In this document: one piece after another, positions 30,941 to 39,248 of the stretch
Layout of the letters: the number at the start of each line of letters is the position of its first letter
How positions within the stretch are numbered: position 1 is the first letter of the stretch
NCBI GenBank assembly: GCA_963844315.1
Contig: CAWJOC010000033.1
Coordinates: 310,001-374,000, forward strand
DNA length: 64,000 nt
Direction of reading: 5' to 3'
Origin: CAWAVN01 sp963844315
GTDB lineage: Bacteria > Planctomycetota > Planctomycetia > Planctomycetales > Planctomycetaceae
The notes under the pieces: model-generated
Told to the model about the DNA's origin: nothing
Database searches by the model: none
What the model saw: the letters and a program-made list of their open reading frames with translations, nothing else
Translations under genes and position numbers: made by a program

Positions 30941-31726
30941 ATGATATTCTCCTGGTTTCGATCCCGGCGACGGCGGAAACTCGCTTCCCGGCCTTTTCCC
31001 GCTGAATGGGACCAATGGATCAAGCAGAACGTGGCGCATGTGGCGGGGTTGTCTCCCGAGGAATACGCCCGGCTCAAAACGTGGATCAACATCTTCCACG
31101 CCGAAAAGTATTGGGAAGGCTGCGACGGGTTGGAAATCACGGACGAGATGAAAGCCACCATCTCCGCCCAAGCGGGCTTTATGGCGCGGGGCCTGGGCGA
31201 GTATTATTTCGACCACCTCAAAACCATCCTGGTTTATCCGCACATCGTTTACCGGGCCGACCGCACTTTTCAGGGAGGCGTGGTCAGCGAGGAACCCTTC
31301 GGGCGAATTGGCGAAGCCTTGAAAGCTGGTCCCATGAGCCTGGTTTGGCCGCAGGTTCTCGAGGATGGCCAAAGGGCGGACACCGGGCACAATGTCGTGT
31401 TCCACGAATTGGCCCACGTCTTGGATTGGGCGGATCACTATTTCGACGGCACGCCGGATTTGGATTCCGCCGATTTGTTCGAGCGCTGGCAACAGACGAT
31501 CAAAACGGAATACCAAGCCCTCTTCAACGCCGTGAGGCGGGGACGGTCCACCTTGATTGATCCCTACGGGGCCACTAACATGGCCGAGTTTTTCGCCGTC
31601 AGCACCGAATGCTTTTTCGAATTGCCGCACCTCCTCTCGGCCCGGCATCCCGTGTGGTTTGGCTTGCTGAGGGAATTCTATAAGATCAATCCTGGAGAGG
31701 ATGGAAAAGAGCCGCGCACAAAGTAA
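30941..31726 (+). CDS. mtfA: MtfA-family (M90) zinc peptidase
   Basis: A 261-residue protein related to E. coli MtfA, the peptidase that binds the glucose-PTS repressor Mlc. Zn motif HELAHVLD (HEXXH) lies near residue 165 and the third ligand region EFFAVSTECFFE near 215. The N-terminus IFSWFRSRRRRKL is the usual basic start. The last five residues EPRTK and the stop codon are encoded by the left arm of repeat I, so the native C-terminus may have been rewritten by the repeat. Confidence 0.88.
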   Translation: MIFSWFRSRRRRKLASRPFPAEWDQWIKQNVAHVAGLSPEEYARLKTWINIFHAEKYWEGCDGLEITDEMKATISAQAGFMARGLGEYYFDHLKTILVYPHIVYRADRTFQGGVVSEEPFGRIGEALKAGPMSLVWPQVLEDGQRADTGHNVVFHELAHVLDWADHYFDGTPDLDSADLFERWQQTIKTEYQALFNAVRRGRSTLIDPYGATNMAEFFAVSTECFFELPHLLSARHPVWFGLLREFYKINPGEDGKEPRTK

Positions 31727-31767
31727 GCGGAAGAAAAAAACTCTCCGCTTACTTTGTGCACGGCTCT
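31708..31767. repeat. Family I inverted repeat, overlapping the mtfA stop
   Basis: Arms AGAGCCGCGCACAAAGTAAG (31708) and CTTACTTTGTGCACGGCTCT (31748) differ at one position. The TAA of mtfA is inside the left arm. A diverged second copy is at 43636. Confidence 0.92.
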
Positions 31768-31814
31768 CGATCAGGTTTGCGCTAATACAACAATTTGAAA
31801 CTCTTGTATTCCGA

Positions 31815-33545
31815 ATGACTGCCCCAGAAAAACCCTCGGTCTTGATTATCGGTGCCGGCATCAACGGCAGCGCGGTGGCGCGAGAGTTGGCTTTGAACGG
31901 CGTGCCGGTCACGATCATCGAACGGCACGACATCGCCTGGGGAGCCACCTCGCGAAGTTCCCGGCTGATTCACGGCGGGCTGCGCTATCTGGAGCATGGC
32001 GAGTTTCGGCTGGTGCGGGAATCGCTCGAGGAACGCTCCCGGCTCAGAAAACTTGCCCCGCAGTTCGTCCGCCCGTTTCGGCTGCACATCCCCGTGTCCC
32101 AACGCAGCGGCGGATTATGGCGGTCGGCGGCGGGGTTTTTGTCGCGCGGTCGGTGGGGCAAGAATGGGCATGTCCCGCGGGGAATGTGGCTGGTGCGGAT
32201 GGGGCTTTGGTTTTACGACCGCTTCGGACGCGACCCGGACTTTCCCTCGTCGGAAGTCGTGCCCATAAACGGGAAGAACGTCCCTAGGGTGGATGCCCAA
32301 CGCTTTCGCTGGCTCTGCCGCTACACCGATGCCCAGATGATCTATCCCGAACGCTTCGTCGTGTCCATGCTGCGCGACGCCAGCCAACTCGCGAAGGAGA
32401 AAGGCATTCCATTCAGGGTGCGGACCTATCACGAACTCCGCTCCGCCGCTGACGGTTGGGAGATCGTCGATTGTGAAACCGGCCAGGTCCAAGACACGAT
32501 CAAACCCTCGATCATCATCAACTCCACGGGCGCTTGGGGAGATCTGACGCTGGAAAAGCTCAAGGTCAAAGCGCCCCCCCTTTTTGGCGGAACCAAAGGC
32601 AGCCATTTTGTCACGCATCAACCGGCCCTTCGCGACGCGGTCAAGGAGCAGGGCGTTTATGCCGAGGCCGATGATGGCCGATTGGTCTTCATTTTGCCGG
32701 TCGCCCAAGGCGTGATGGTCGGCACCACGGATGAAAGGTTCGAGGGCAATCCCGATGATGCCATCGCCTCGGAGCGGGAATTGGATTATCTCCTGGAGAT
32801 GGTCAACGATTTGTTTCCGCAGGTGGGCCTCAAACGGGCCGACATCGCCATGCACTGCGCGGGAGTCAGGCCGTTGCCCCATGCCCATGCCGCCACGACC
32901 AGCGCGATTTCCCGAGACCATTCGATTCACGAATCCGAAAAATCCGGGACACCAATCCTCACGCTCGTTGGAGGAAAGCTGACCACGGCCCGTGCGTTCG
33001 GGGAATCCGTGGCGGATGAAGTGCTGTCACGTTTGAATATCAAAAGAACGGCGGACACAAAGCAGCGCGTGTTCCCCGGCGGAGCGGATTATCCTGCCGA
33101 AGACCAACTCCCCAAAGTCCAGGAGGAACTGGCTCAACAATTTCAGCGGCCTGTGGTGCAAATCCAAGCGATGTGGCCGCTCTGCGGAACGGAGGTGAAG
33201 GCATTTCTCTCCTCGCGGGACGTTGCCGACGCCACGCTTTTGGATGGGACCAATCTCCCGCGGGATTTCGCGCGATGGATCATCGAGCGGGAATGGGTCC
33301 AGACTTTGGAAGATCTCATCGAACGCCGCTTGATGCTCTTGTATCACGATCCGCTGACCGAAACGTGTCTTGGACAACTCGCGGATCTGCTAGTGGAAGC
33401 CGGGCTGATAAAACCCCACGAGCGCGAATCCCGCATCGCATCCGCCGTGAATCGGCTTTGGAGAATGTACGGCAAGCGGATCGCGACAATGCCTTCCTCA
33501 CCACTTGCAAATGTGACCCGAAGCATCAGCGAGGGGACAACTTAG
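31815..33545 (+). CDS. glpD: Aerobic glycerol-3-phosphate dehydrogenase
   Basis: A 576-residue FAD enzyme that oxidises glycerol-3-phosphate to dihydroxyacetone phosphate at the membrane, passing electrons to quinone. The N-terminal FAD site is IIGAGINGSAVARELALNG, followed by SSRLIHGGLRYLEHGEF. TKGSHFV, GTTDERFEGN and the C-terminal GGKLTTARAFGESVADEVL segments match GlpD. A DAO_C-type helical domain ends the protein. The start MTAPEKPSVL is chosen because upstream residues come from repeat I. The last residues, TRSISEGTT and the stop, derive from repeat C. Confidence 0.93.
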   Translation: MTAPEKPSVLIIGAGINGSAVARELALNGVPVTIIERHDIAWGATSRSSRLIHGGLRYLEHGEFRLVRESLEERSRLRKLAPQFVRPFRLHIPVSQRSGGLWRSAAGFLSRGRWGKNGHVPRGMWLVRMGLWFYDRFGRDPDFPSSEVVPINGKNVPRVDAQRFRWLCRYTDAQMIYPERFVVSMLRDASQLAKEKGIPFRVRTYHELRSAADGWEIVDCETGQVQDTIKPSIIINSTGAWGDLTLEKLKVKAPPLFGGTKGSHFVTHQPALRDAVKEQGVYAEADDGRLVFILPVAQGVMVGTTDERFEGNPDDAIASERELDYLLEMVNDLFPQVGLKRADIAMHCAGVRPLPHAHAATTSAISRDHSIHESEKSGTPILTLVGGKLTTARAFGESVADEVLSRLNIKRTADTKQRVFPGGADYPAEDQLPKVQEELAQQFQRPVVQIQAMWPLCGTEVKAFLSSRDVADATLLDGTNLPRDFARWIIEREWVQTLEDLIERRLMLLYHDPLTETCLGQLADLLVEAGLIKPHERESRIASAVNRLWRMYGKRIATMPSSPLANVTRSISEGTT

Positions 33546-33566
33546 AACCTCACTTGCGCTTCGGGT
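33516..33566. repeat. Family C inverted repeat, encoding the glpD C-terminus
   Basis: Arms ACCCGAAGCATCAGCGAGGG (33516) and CCTCACTTGCGCTTCGGGT (33548) enclose the glpD stop codon. Copies lie at 54467 and 62329. Confidence 0.85.
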
Positions 33567-33588
33567 AATGATAGAAGGAACATGAGCG

Positions 33589-34365
33589 TTGGAAACCGAC
33601 GAAGCTTTTGGCATCCACCCGCGCGGAAAAACCATCGCCGTGATGCCGGCGTATAACGCCGCCACCACCTTGACCCGCACCGTGGCCGACATTCCGCCGG
33701 GGTCTGTGGATGAGATCATTCTCGTGGATGATGGCAGCCGGGATCAGACCGTGGACATTGCCCGGCAGTTGGGGCTGACGGTGATTGTGCACGAAGCCAA
33801 CCGGGGCTACGGAGGCAATCAGAAAACGTGCTACCAAACCGCGCTGGAGAAGGGCGCGGATTATATCGTGATGATTCATCCCGATTACCAATACGACAGC
33901 AGGGTGATTCCGGTCGCGGTCGAGATTCTCAGGCTGGGCATCTGCGACTGCGTGTTAGGTTCGCGGATCCGCACCCGCAGAGAAGCCCTGGACGGCGGCA
34001 TGCCCCGCTACAAATACCTGGCCAACCGCGTGTTGACGTTCCTGGAGAATGTCGCCCTCGGCCAGAATCTGGGCGATTTTCACAGCGGGTTTCGGGCCTA
34101 CCGCCGGGAGGTGTTGGAAACCTTGCCTTGGCTGCGGAACTCGGAGGACTTCGTGTTCGATAGCCAGTTTCTGGCCCAAGCCGTGCATTTCGGATTCAAG
34201 GTCGGCGACATTCCCGTTCCGGTGCGGTATTTCGAGGAAGCCTCCAGCATCAACTTCCGCCGCAGCGTAAAATACGGCCTTTGCACCTTGGGCGTGCTCT
34301 TCAAGTTTTGGCTGCACCGGCTGCGGATTTGCCGATCGCCATTGTTTTCGCCCAAGGACAAATGA
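33589..34365 (+). CDS. Family 2 glycosyltransferase (dolichyl-phosphate-mannose-synthase-like)
   Basis: A 258-residue GT-A fold enzyme. AVMPAYNAATTL, ILVDDGSRDQT and the DxD-like HPDYQYD fit the nucleotide-sugar site of GT2. GSRIRTRREALDGGMP, FHSGFRAYRREVL and FEEASSINFRRSVKYG are typical of the polyprenol-phosphate-sugar synthase branch. The open frame begins at a TTG (33589) with GAAGGA 14 bases before it; a nearby ATG is out of frame, so the exact start is uncertain. Product is probably a lipid-linked sugar, an inference from family only. Confidence 0.87.
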   Translation: METDEAFGIHPRGKTIAVMPAYNAATTLTRTVADIPPGSVDEIILVDDGSRDQTVDIARQLGLTVIVHEANRGYGGNQKTCYQTALEKGADYIVMIHPDYQYDSRVIPVAVEILRLGICDCVLGSRIRTRREALDGGMPRYKYLANRVLTFLENVALGQNLGDFHSGFRAYRREVLETLPWLRNSEDFVFDSQFLAQAVHFGFKVGDIPVPVRYFEEASSINFRRSVKYGLCTLGVLFKFWLHRLRICRSPLFSPKDK

Positions 34366-34374
34366 ACGTGAATT

Positions 34375-34785
34375 TCATTCCGATGGATCGTTATCATCAT
34401 CCGCGAGATTCGGATTGGCGGGCAGGTTCCGCAGCGATTCGCGGCTTTGCGCTGAGAGCCGTTCCCATTCCTCCACGCAGGCATCGATCGAAATGACCGC
34501 TTGCTGAAAATTGGTGTGGGCGGACGCCTTGGGGGCATCAATCCGAAACTGTCCGGCGGCCTGGCGGAGTTTGCCGATCTTCTTTTCCAGCATCCGAAAG
34601 TAAGCCTGAGGATCGTCGATGCGGGATTCCATCGCCATCGCGGAATCGAACACCGCGCGGGCGATGCCCATGATCTCTGGAAAATCCTCGGCCTCATCGC
34701 TGTGCTTGATAAAGGTCCGCACCATCCACGCATGGGCGAACACCTTCTGCGAACGGTCAACCAATTCGGAAAGCGGCGAAGTCAT
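34375..34785 (-). CDS. Conserved-looking helical protein of unknown function
   Basis: A 136-residue, mostly alpha-helical, acidic protein without signal or membrane segment. MVRTFIKHSDEAEDFPEIMG and RIDDPQAYFRMLEKKIGKLR are regular amphipathic stretches. It starts 34 bp downstream of apt on the same strand and could be co-transcribed. It is convergent with the glycosyltransferase gene. I recognise no family. Confidence 0.7.
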   Translation of the reverse strand: MTSPLSELVDRSQKVFAHAWMVRTFIKHSDEAEDFPEIMGIARAVFDSAMAMESRIDDPQAYFRMLEKKIGKLRQAAGQFRIDAPKASAHTNFQQAVISIDACVEEWERLSAQSRESLRNLPANPNLADDDNDPSE

Positions 34786-34819
34786 GAAAGCATTCTCAAT
34801 GGCTTTTCTGATCCCAAGT

Positions 34820-35353
34820 TTACTCGGAATCGTAATGCACCAGGGAATAAACGTCGTGCGGCTTTAAGCGGCCGCGGCCTTTTAGAAAATCCAACTCGAT
34901 CACAAAGGCGCAGCCCACGACGCTGGCTCCGGTGCGCTCGGTAATGCGGATGCAGGCATCCATCGTGCCGCCCGTGGCCAAGAGGTCATCCACCAATAAG
35001 ACCTTGTCGCCTGCTTGCAGCGCATCGGTGTGCATTTCGAGCGTGTCCTGGCCGTACTCGAGTTCATAATGAAACGAATGCGTGTCGAACGGCAGTTTGC
35101 CGGGCTTTCGCACCGGAATGAAGCCCGCTCCAAGTTTCAATGCCAAGGGAGCCGCGAAGATGAAGCCGCGCGCCTCGGCGGCGATCACGGCGGTCACGCC
35201 CCGGTTCGCGAACCGCTCGGCTAAGAGGTCAATCGCATGCCCGAAAACCTCCGCATTCCGCAAGAGCGTGGTGATGTCCCGAAAGACAATGCCCGGCTTC
35301 GGGAAATTCGGAATGCTGCGGATGTGCTGCTTCAGGTCAATCGCGGCGGGCAT
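34820..35353 (-). CDS. apt: Adenine phosphoribosyltransferase
   Basis: A 177-residue salvage enzyme that makes AMP from adenine and PRPP. IRSIPNFPKPGIVFRDITTL is the family N-terminus, AAEARGFIFAAPLA the adenine-side loop, and VLLVDDLLATGGTM the PRPP-binding motif. Length matches the family. The start at 35353 agrees with homologues. Confidence 0.95.
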   Translation of the reverse strand: MPAAIDLKQHIRSIPNFPKPGIVFRDITTLLRNAEVFGHAIDLLAERFANRGVTAVIAAEARGFIFAAPLALKLGAGFIPVRKPGKLPFDTHSFHYELEYGQDTLEMHTDALQAGDKVLLVDDLLATGGTMDACIRITERTGASVVGCAFVIELDFLKGRGRLKPHDVYSLVHYDSE

Positions 35354-35393
35354 GGAACACGTTCCCTTTCAGGAAAACCGTGGGACATTGGAG

Positions 35394-35588
35394 TTAGTGG
35401 GAATCATTTTTGGGGGTGGCTGGGGCATGAATCAGTCAACGAAGTCAAATGAGTCGCCCGAGGCTGGGGCGGTGTAAGTTTTTCTGTTCGCGTCCACGGC
35501 CCCAGCTTTCGCAAGTTCCCTCTATGATTTTAGTCAATTCTCGCCCCAGCCACCCAAAATCTTATAGTTTGAATTAGTGGGAATCATT
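35394..35588. mobile_element. 165-bp inverted-repeat element (family M) with 15-bp direct repeats
   Basis: TTAGTGGGAATCATT occurs at 35394-35408 and again at 35574-35588. Between them lie inverted arms TTTGGGGGTGGCTGGGGC (35409) and GCCCCAGCCACCCAAAA (35544). Inner copies of GGCTGGGGC and GGCCCCAGC also occur (35462 and 35499). The second direct repeat is the last five codons (NDSH-stop) of the kinase gene, so the first is an extra copy. It looks like a small non-autonomous element with a target-site duplication. Confidence 0.75.
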
Positions 35589-37173
35589 CTCCGGAGAGAC
35601 GGGGGACTCCATTGGCTCGGAAGGCGGCGTGTCTGGTTTTGCAGGGCTTTTCTGACTCAACCGCCTTTCGGCTTCGTCGACTTGGTCTTCGAATTCCGGA
35701 ACGTTCCCATACAGGTCAAGAATAGACCTCCAAATCATGTGGGCTTCGTCCTTTTCACCGGAGTCCCAACGTTTGTCGGCCTGTTCCAGGAGCCGCTGGG
35801 CGATGATGGCGGGGTTGTCGATGTGCTGCCTCGCCTCTTGGATTGCCCGCACTTCATCGAGCGCTGCATTGACAGCCGCTTTGAGTGTTGCCTCGTCCTG
35901 GTCTTCTATCAGGGATTCCAGGCTGACCAAAAGCCGTTCTGCCTTCGGAACATCGTCGAGTTCCAGGGCGGCAATCGCCTGCCGGACAATGGGGTCGGTG
36001 TTCTTGGAAGATGCGGATTTCAAATGATCTGAGAGAGCCTTCCTGGCGGTTTGCAGGGCCTGAATTTCGTTGAAGTCCGCCGCTTCGGACGAGGGATTCA
36101 TCATCCGAAACCACGCGATGCCCCCCGCGATCAGCAACACGAACGTCGCCAGCAGGACCCAGGTATTATTGAAAAACTTGGAAAGGGACGAGCCATCCAA
36201 GGTCCTTTCAATGTCCGCCCGGACCATGTCCCGGACGAACGTGCCTCCCAACTCATTCACAGGGTTTCGCGATTCGCCCGCCACGTGGACTTCCGCCGAT
36301 TGCACGTTCGGAGTGGACCGCGTGTCCTGAATGCGGGTTTCCTCCTGGTCCGCCACGTCTGCCCGTCGAAGCACCTCTTCGAGCCGCTTGGACAGCACGA
36401 GCGCATCCGGGAAACGGTCGTCGGGTTCTTTCTCCAAGAGCTGGCAGACGATTTCTTCCAGCCGGCGCGGAATGCCTTCCACATACCGGCTGGGCTTGTC
36501 GAAGGTTCCGTATTTGTGCTTATGGATCACCTCGAGCGTGGTTTTTCCCACGAAGGGCGGCCGGCCCGTGAGCATGGTAAACATCACCGCCCCCAAGGAG
36601 TACAAATCGCTTTTCTTGGTGGCCCGCCGCCCGTGGGCTTGTTCGGGGGACATGTATTCCGCCGTGCCGATGATGCCGCCTGTCATCGTCAATCGACCGG
36701 CGGCGAACACCTGGGCCACGCCGAAATCCGTGAGCTTGATGCGATTGTCCTTGTCCAACAGCAAGTTGGACGGTTTGAGATCTCGGTGGATGATCCCCGC
36801 AACATGGGCCGCCTTGAGTGCCAGGCAGATTTGCAGCGAGTATTGCACTACATCCCGCCAAGGCAGCCGTTTTTCCCGCCTGAGCCGGTCGGTGAGCGTT
36901 TCGCCTTCCACGTATTCCATGGCATAGTAGGAAGTGTGCTCATCCGCGCCGCTGTCCAAGAGGGAAACAATGTGCGGATTGACCAGTTTCCGGAGCGATT
37001 CGATTTCCCGCTCGAACCGGGCCACAAAGCCTTCCTCGCGCAAGGGCCGGAGGCAACACTTTGACCGCGACCTCCCGGCCGGTCTCGGCATGCTGGGCGA
37101 GATACACCGTGCCCATGCCTCCGCTGCCGATCTTGTGCTCGATGATATAAGGTCCGATGCGTTCTGGGTCCAT
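35574..37173 (-). CDS. Membrane-anchored Ser/Thr protein kinase (PknB-like)
   Basis: About 532 residues. The kinase domain (10-265) has IGSGGMGTVYLAQH, the catalytic Lys in VAVKVL, HRDLKPSNLLLD, TDFGVAQV and GTAEYMSPEQAHG. A single membrane helix (WVLLATFVLLIAGGIAWF, about 345) leads to a helical, possibly TPR-like exterior domain. A C run near 37047 has one base too many, joining PP(A) to LREEGFVARFERE. The start MDPERIGPY fits kinase N-termini. Its last five codons are duplicated downstream by element M. A partner phosphatase of the SpoIIE type is at 10410. Confidence 0.9.
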
Positions 37174-37306
37174 CGGGGATCTGTTTGCTAGGTGACGCGA
37201 GGGAGTCTATTGGTGGAGTGTGACAGGAGAAGACTGGCTTTTTGAGTGTACGCTGCAACAATTCCCTGGGTCAATCGTGTCTTTCGTTGTCTGGAATCTC
37301 AATGCT

Positions 37307-37690
37307 ATGCTCGAATCGACCGCCGTCCTCTTGATCGCCCATGGCAGCCGACGCCCGGAGGCGAATGCCGATCTGGTGAAACTCGCCGAGATGATCCGCG
37401 AGCGCGGGACATATGACCTCGTTGAAATCGCCTATCTGGAACTGGCCGAACCGACGATTCCCCAAGCCGCGGCGCGCTGCGTGGAGCAAGGAGCCAAGCG
37501 CGTTTTGATGCTGCCGTATTTCCTCTCGGCGGGGTCGCACGTGGTTTTGGATCTGGAGCGATTTCGCCAAGAAGCTACGGAACAATTCCCGTTGGTCCGC
37601 TTCCAACTTTGCCCGCCCTTGGGGCTGCATCCCTTGATGGTGGAGTTGGTGATGACCCGCCTCGCCGAAGGTGAGAGCGGTGTTATGTAA
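37307..37690 (+). CDS. CbiX/SirB-type tetrapyrrole chelatase
   Basis: A 127-residue single-domain chelatase. AVLLIAHGSRRPEAN holds the metal-binding His near the N-terminus, and VLMLPYFLSAGSHVVLDL the second His region, as in CbiX-short and SirB. It would insert Co or Fe into sirohydrochlorin for cobalamin or siroheme; which metal cannot be told. The ATG at 37307 starts at the family N-terminus. No other tetrapyrrole genes are near. It is convergent with the thioesterase, with 14 bp between stops. Confidence 0.85.
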   Translation: MLESTAVLLIAHGSRRPEANADLVKLAEMIRERGTYDLVEIAYLELAEPTIPQAAARCVEQGAKRVLMLPYFLSAGSHVVLDLERFRQEATEQFPLVRFQLCPPLGLHPLMVELVMTRLAEGESGVM

Positions 37691-37704
37691 CCGGAGATGA
37701 TTTG

Positions 37705-38094
37705 TTAGGTTCGTTTCTTTTCCAGCCTTCGGGCGAGTCGTTGCACTTCTACCACCCGGCGTTTGTGAAGCCCTTTCGCCAAGCATTCGTTTCCTGAAAA
37801 AGCTTCAACGTGCAAGGTGCAAACAGGGCCTTCGTGATGAATGACTTTCGCCATGCATTGGACTTCCTCTCCCACCAAAGCCGGGGCGAGATGCTCGATG
37901 TCCACGTGCGTGCCGACGGTGATCTCGCCGGGATCCAAGTGTGGCTCGATCAATAAAAGCGCGGCCCGCTCCATGAACCAGATCAGCCAAGGCGTGGCCA
38001 GGACCGGCGGCAGACCAGGGAAATCAATCGTATGCTGCGGTTCCACCGGAATCCGCGTTTCCAGGCTGGAACCAATTCGAGGAAAACCCTGCAT
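37705..38094 (-). CDS. FlK-type hot-dog thioesterase
   Basis: A 129-residue hot-dog-fold protein. WLIWFMERAALLLIEPHLDPGE and VGTHVDIEHLAPALVGEEV match the fluoroacetyl-CoA thioesterase-like family, whose Thr, Glu and His catalytic positions appear (MERA, HVDIEHLAP). Physiological acyl-CoA substrate is unknown. It precedes fmt's upstream neighbour region with a family B repeat in the gap. Confidence 0.82.
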   Translation of the reverse strand: MQGFPRIGSSLETRIPVEPQHTIDFPGLPPVLATPWLIWFMERAALLLIEPHLDPGEITVGTHVDIEHLAPALVGEEVQCMAKVIHHEGPVCTLHVEAFSGNECLAKGLHKRRVVEVQRLARRLEKKRT

Positions 38095-38112
38095 GGGAGG
38101 TTCTCAAATCAA

Positions 38113-38177
38113 GGTGGCACAGACATTCCTGTCTGTGCGGATCGGTTTTCTGCACAGACGGGAATGTCTGTGCCACC
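38113..38177. repeat. Family B palindromic repeat pair
   Basis: Inverted arms GGTGGCACAGACATTCC and GGGAATGTCTGTGCCACC are 10 bp apart at their inner ends. The unit ends 16 bp from the fmt stop. Confidence 0.9.
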
Positions 38178-38192
38178 ATTTCGGAAGGCCGG

Positions 38193-39197
38193 TTAAATCT
38201 CGCCCAAGTGTTCCGGACCCAAGCGGTTTCCCGGTTGAACCGAGTGGCCGTGCAGGAAATCCCCGGCGGGCATGTCGCGCTTGCCTTCGGGCCGGAGCTC
38301 TAGGATTTCCAATAACCCATCGCCGGTCTTGACGAGCAGGCGGTGATTGTTCGTGTAAACCACTGTGCCGGGCGGAGCATCGAGCAAGGGAACATAAGGA
38401 TGCGCGGAATCGCCGTGCGGCAATTGCGGCCCTGAAAGAGTTTCGACAACGGTCACAATCAAGCGAACGGGTTTGCGGCCGGGTTGATGGAAAAACGTGA
38501 AAGCGGTCGGCCAAGGCTGCATGGCGCGGATGTGCCAGCCGATTTGCTCCGCAGATTGCTGCCAGCAGATTTCCCCATCGGATTTTTTCAGCCGGGGTGC
38601 TTTGGTCGCGGCCTGGGCATTTTGGACTTCGAGCGTCAAACGGTCCTCGGCCAATTGTTCGAGCACATTCAAAGCCAGCGGAACCGCCAGGTCGGCCAAG
38701 CGGGTTTGCAGTTCCCCGTAGGTTTCCTTTTCGCCAATCGAGAGAGATTCCATCGCCGCGATGGGACCGGCGTCGAGTTTGGGTTCGATCTTAAAAATCG
38801 TGACGCCCGTTTCCTTTTCGCCTTGCCAGATCGCATGCTGAATCGGAGCCGCCCCACGGTATTTGGGCAGGAGCGAAGCATGGACGTTATAAGCCCCCAG
38901 TCGCGGAATCTCCAAAAGTTCTTTGGGAAGAATCTGCCCGTAAGCCGCCACAAGGCAAACGTCCGGCTTTAAGGATCTCAGTGTGTCCCATGCCTCTTGC
39001 GTCTTGACGCTTTCGGGCTGGAACACCGGCGTGTGATGCGCGATCGCCGCCTCTTTCATGGGATGCGGATGGTGATGATGCCCCCGCCCTTCCCGGTCAG
39101 GCTGCGTAAACAGCCCCACGACAGAATGTGGAGTCTCATAGAGACTCTGAAACGTGGGCAAGGCAAATTCGCCCGTGCCCATCATTACGATTCGCAA
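38193..39197 (-). CDS. fmt: Methionyl-tRNA formyltransferase
   Basis: A 334-residue enzyme that formylates initiator Met-tRNA with 10-formyl-THF. RIVMMGTGEFALPT starts the Rossmann-like domain. YNVHASLLPKYRGAAPIQHA carries the catalytic Asn-His pair and the SLLP formyl-folate signature. DAGPI and the C-terminal tRNA-binding domain (ICWQQSAEQIGWHIRAMQPW) are present. A short His-rich insertion (GRGHHHHPHPMKEAA) replaces the basic loop usual at this position. No def gene is adjacent. Confidence 0.94.
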   Translation of the reverse strand: MRIVMMGTGEFALPTFQSLYETPHSVVGLFTQPDREGRGHHHHPHPMKEAAIAHHTPVFQPESVKTQEAWDTLRSLKPDVCLVAAYGQILPKELLEIPRLGAYNVHASLLPKYRGAAPIQHAIWQGEKETGVTIFKIEPKLDAGPIAAMESLSIGEKETYGELQTRLADLAVPLALNVLEQLAEDRLTLEVQNAQAATKAPRLKKSDGEICWQQSAEQIGWHIRAMQPWPTAFTFFHQPGRKPVRLIVTVVETLSGPQLPHGDSAHPYVPLLDAPPGTVVYTNNHRLLVKTGDGLLEILELRPEGKRDMPAGDFLHGHSVQPGNRLGPEHLGEI

Positions 39198-39248
39198 AGG
39201 TTTGAAAACGGCATCCTCCCGAGAGTCTCGACATTGGATTTCTTCTAA

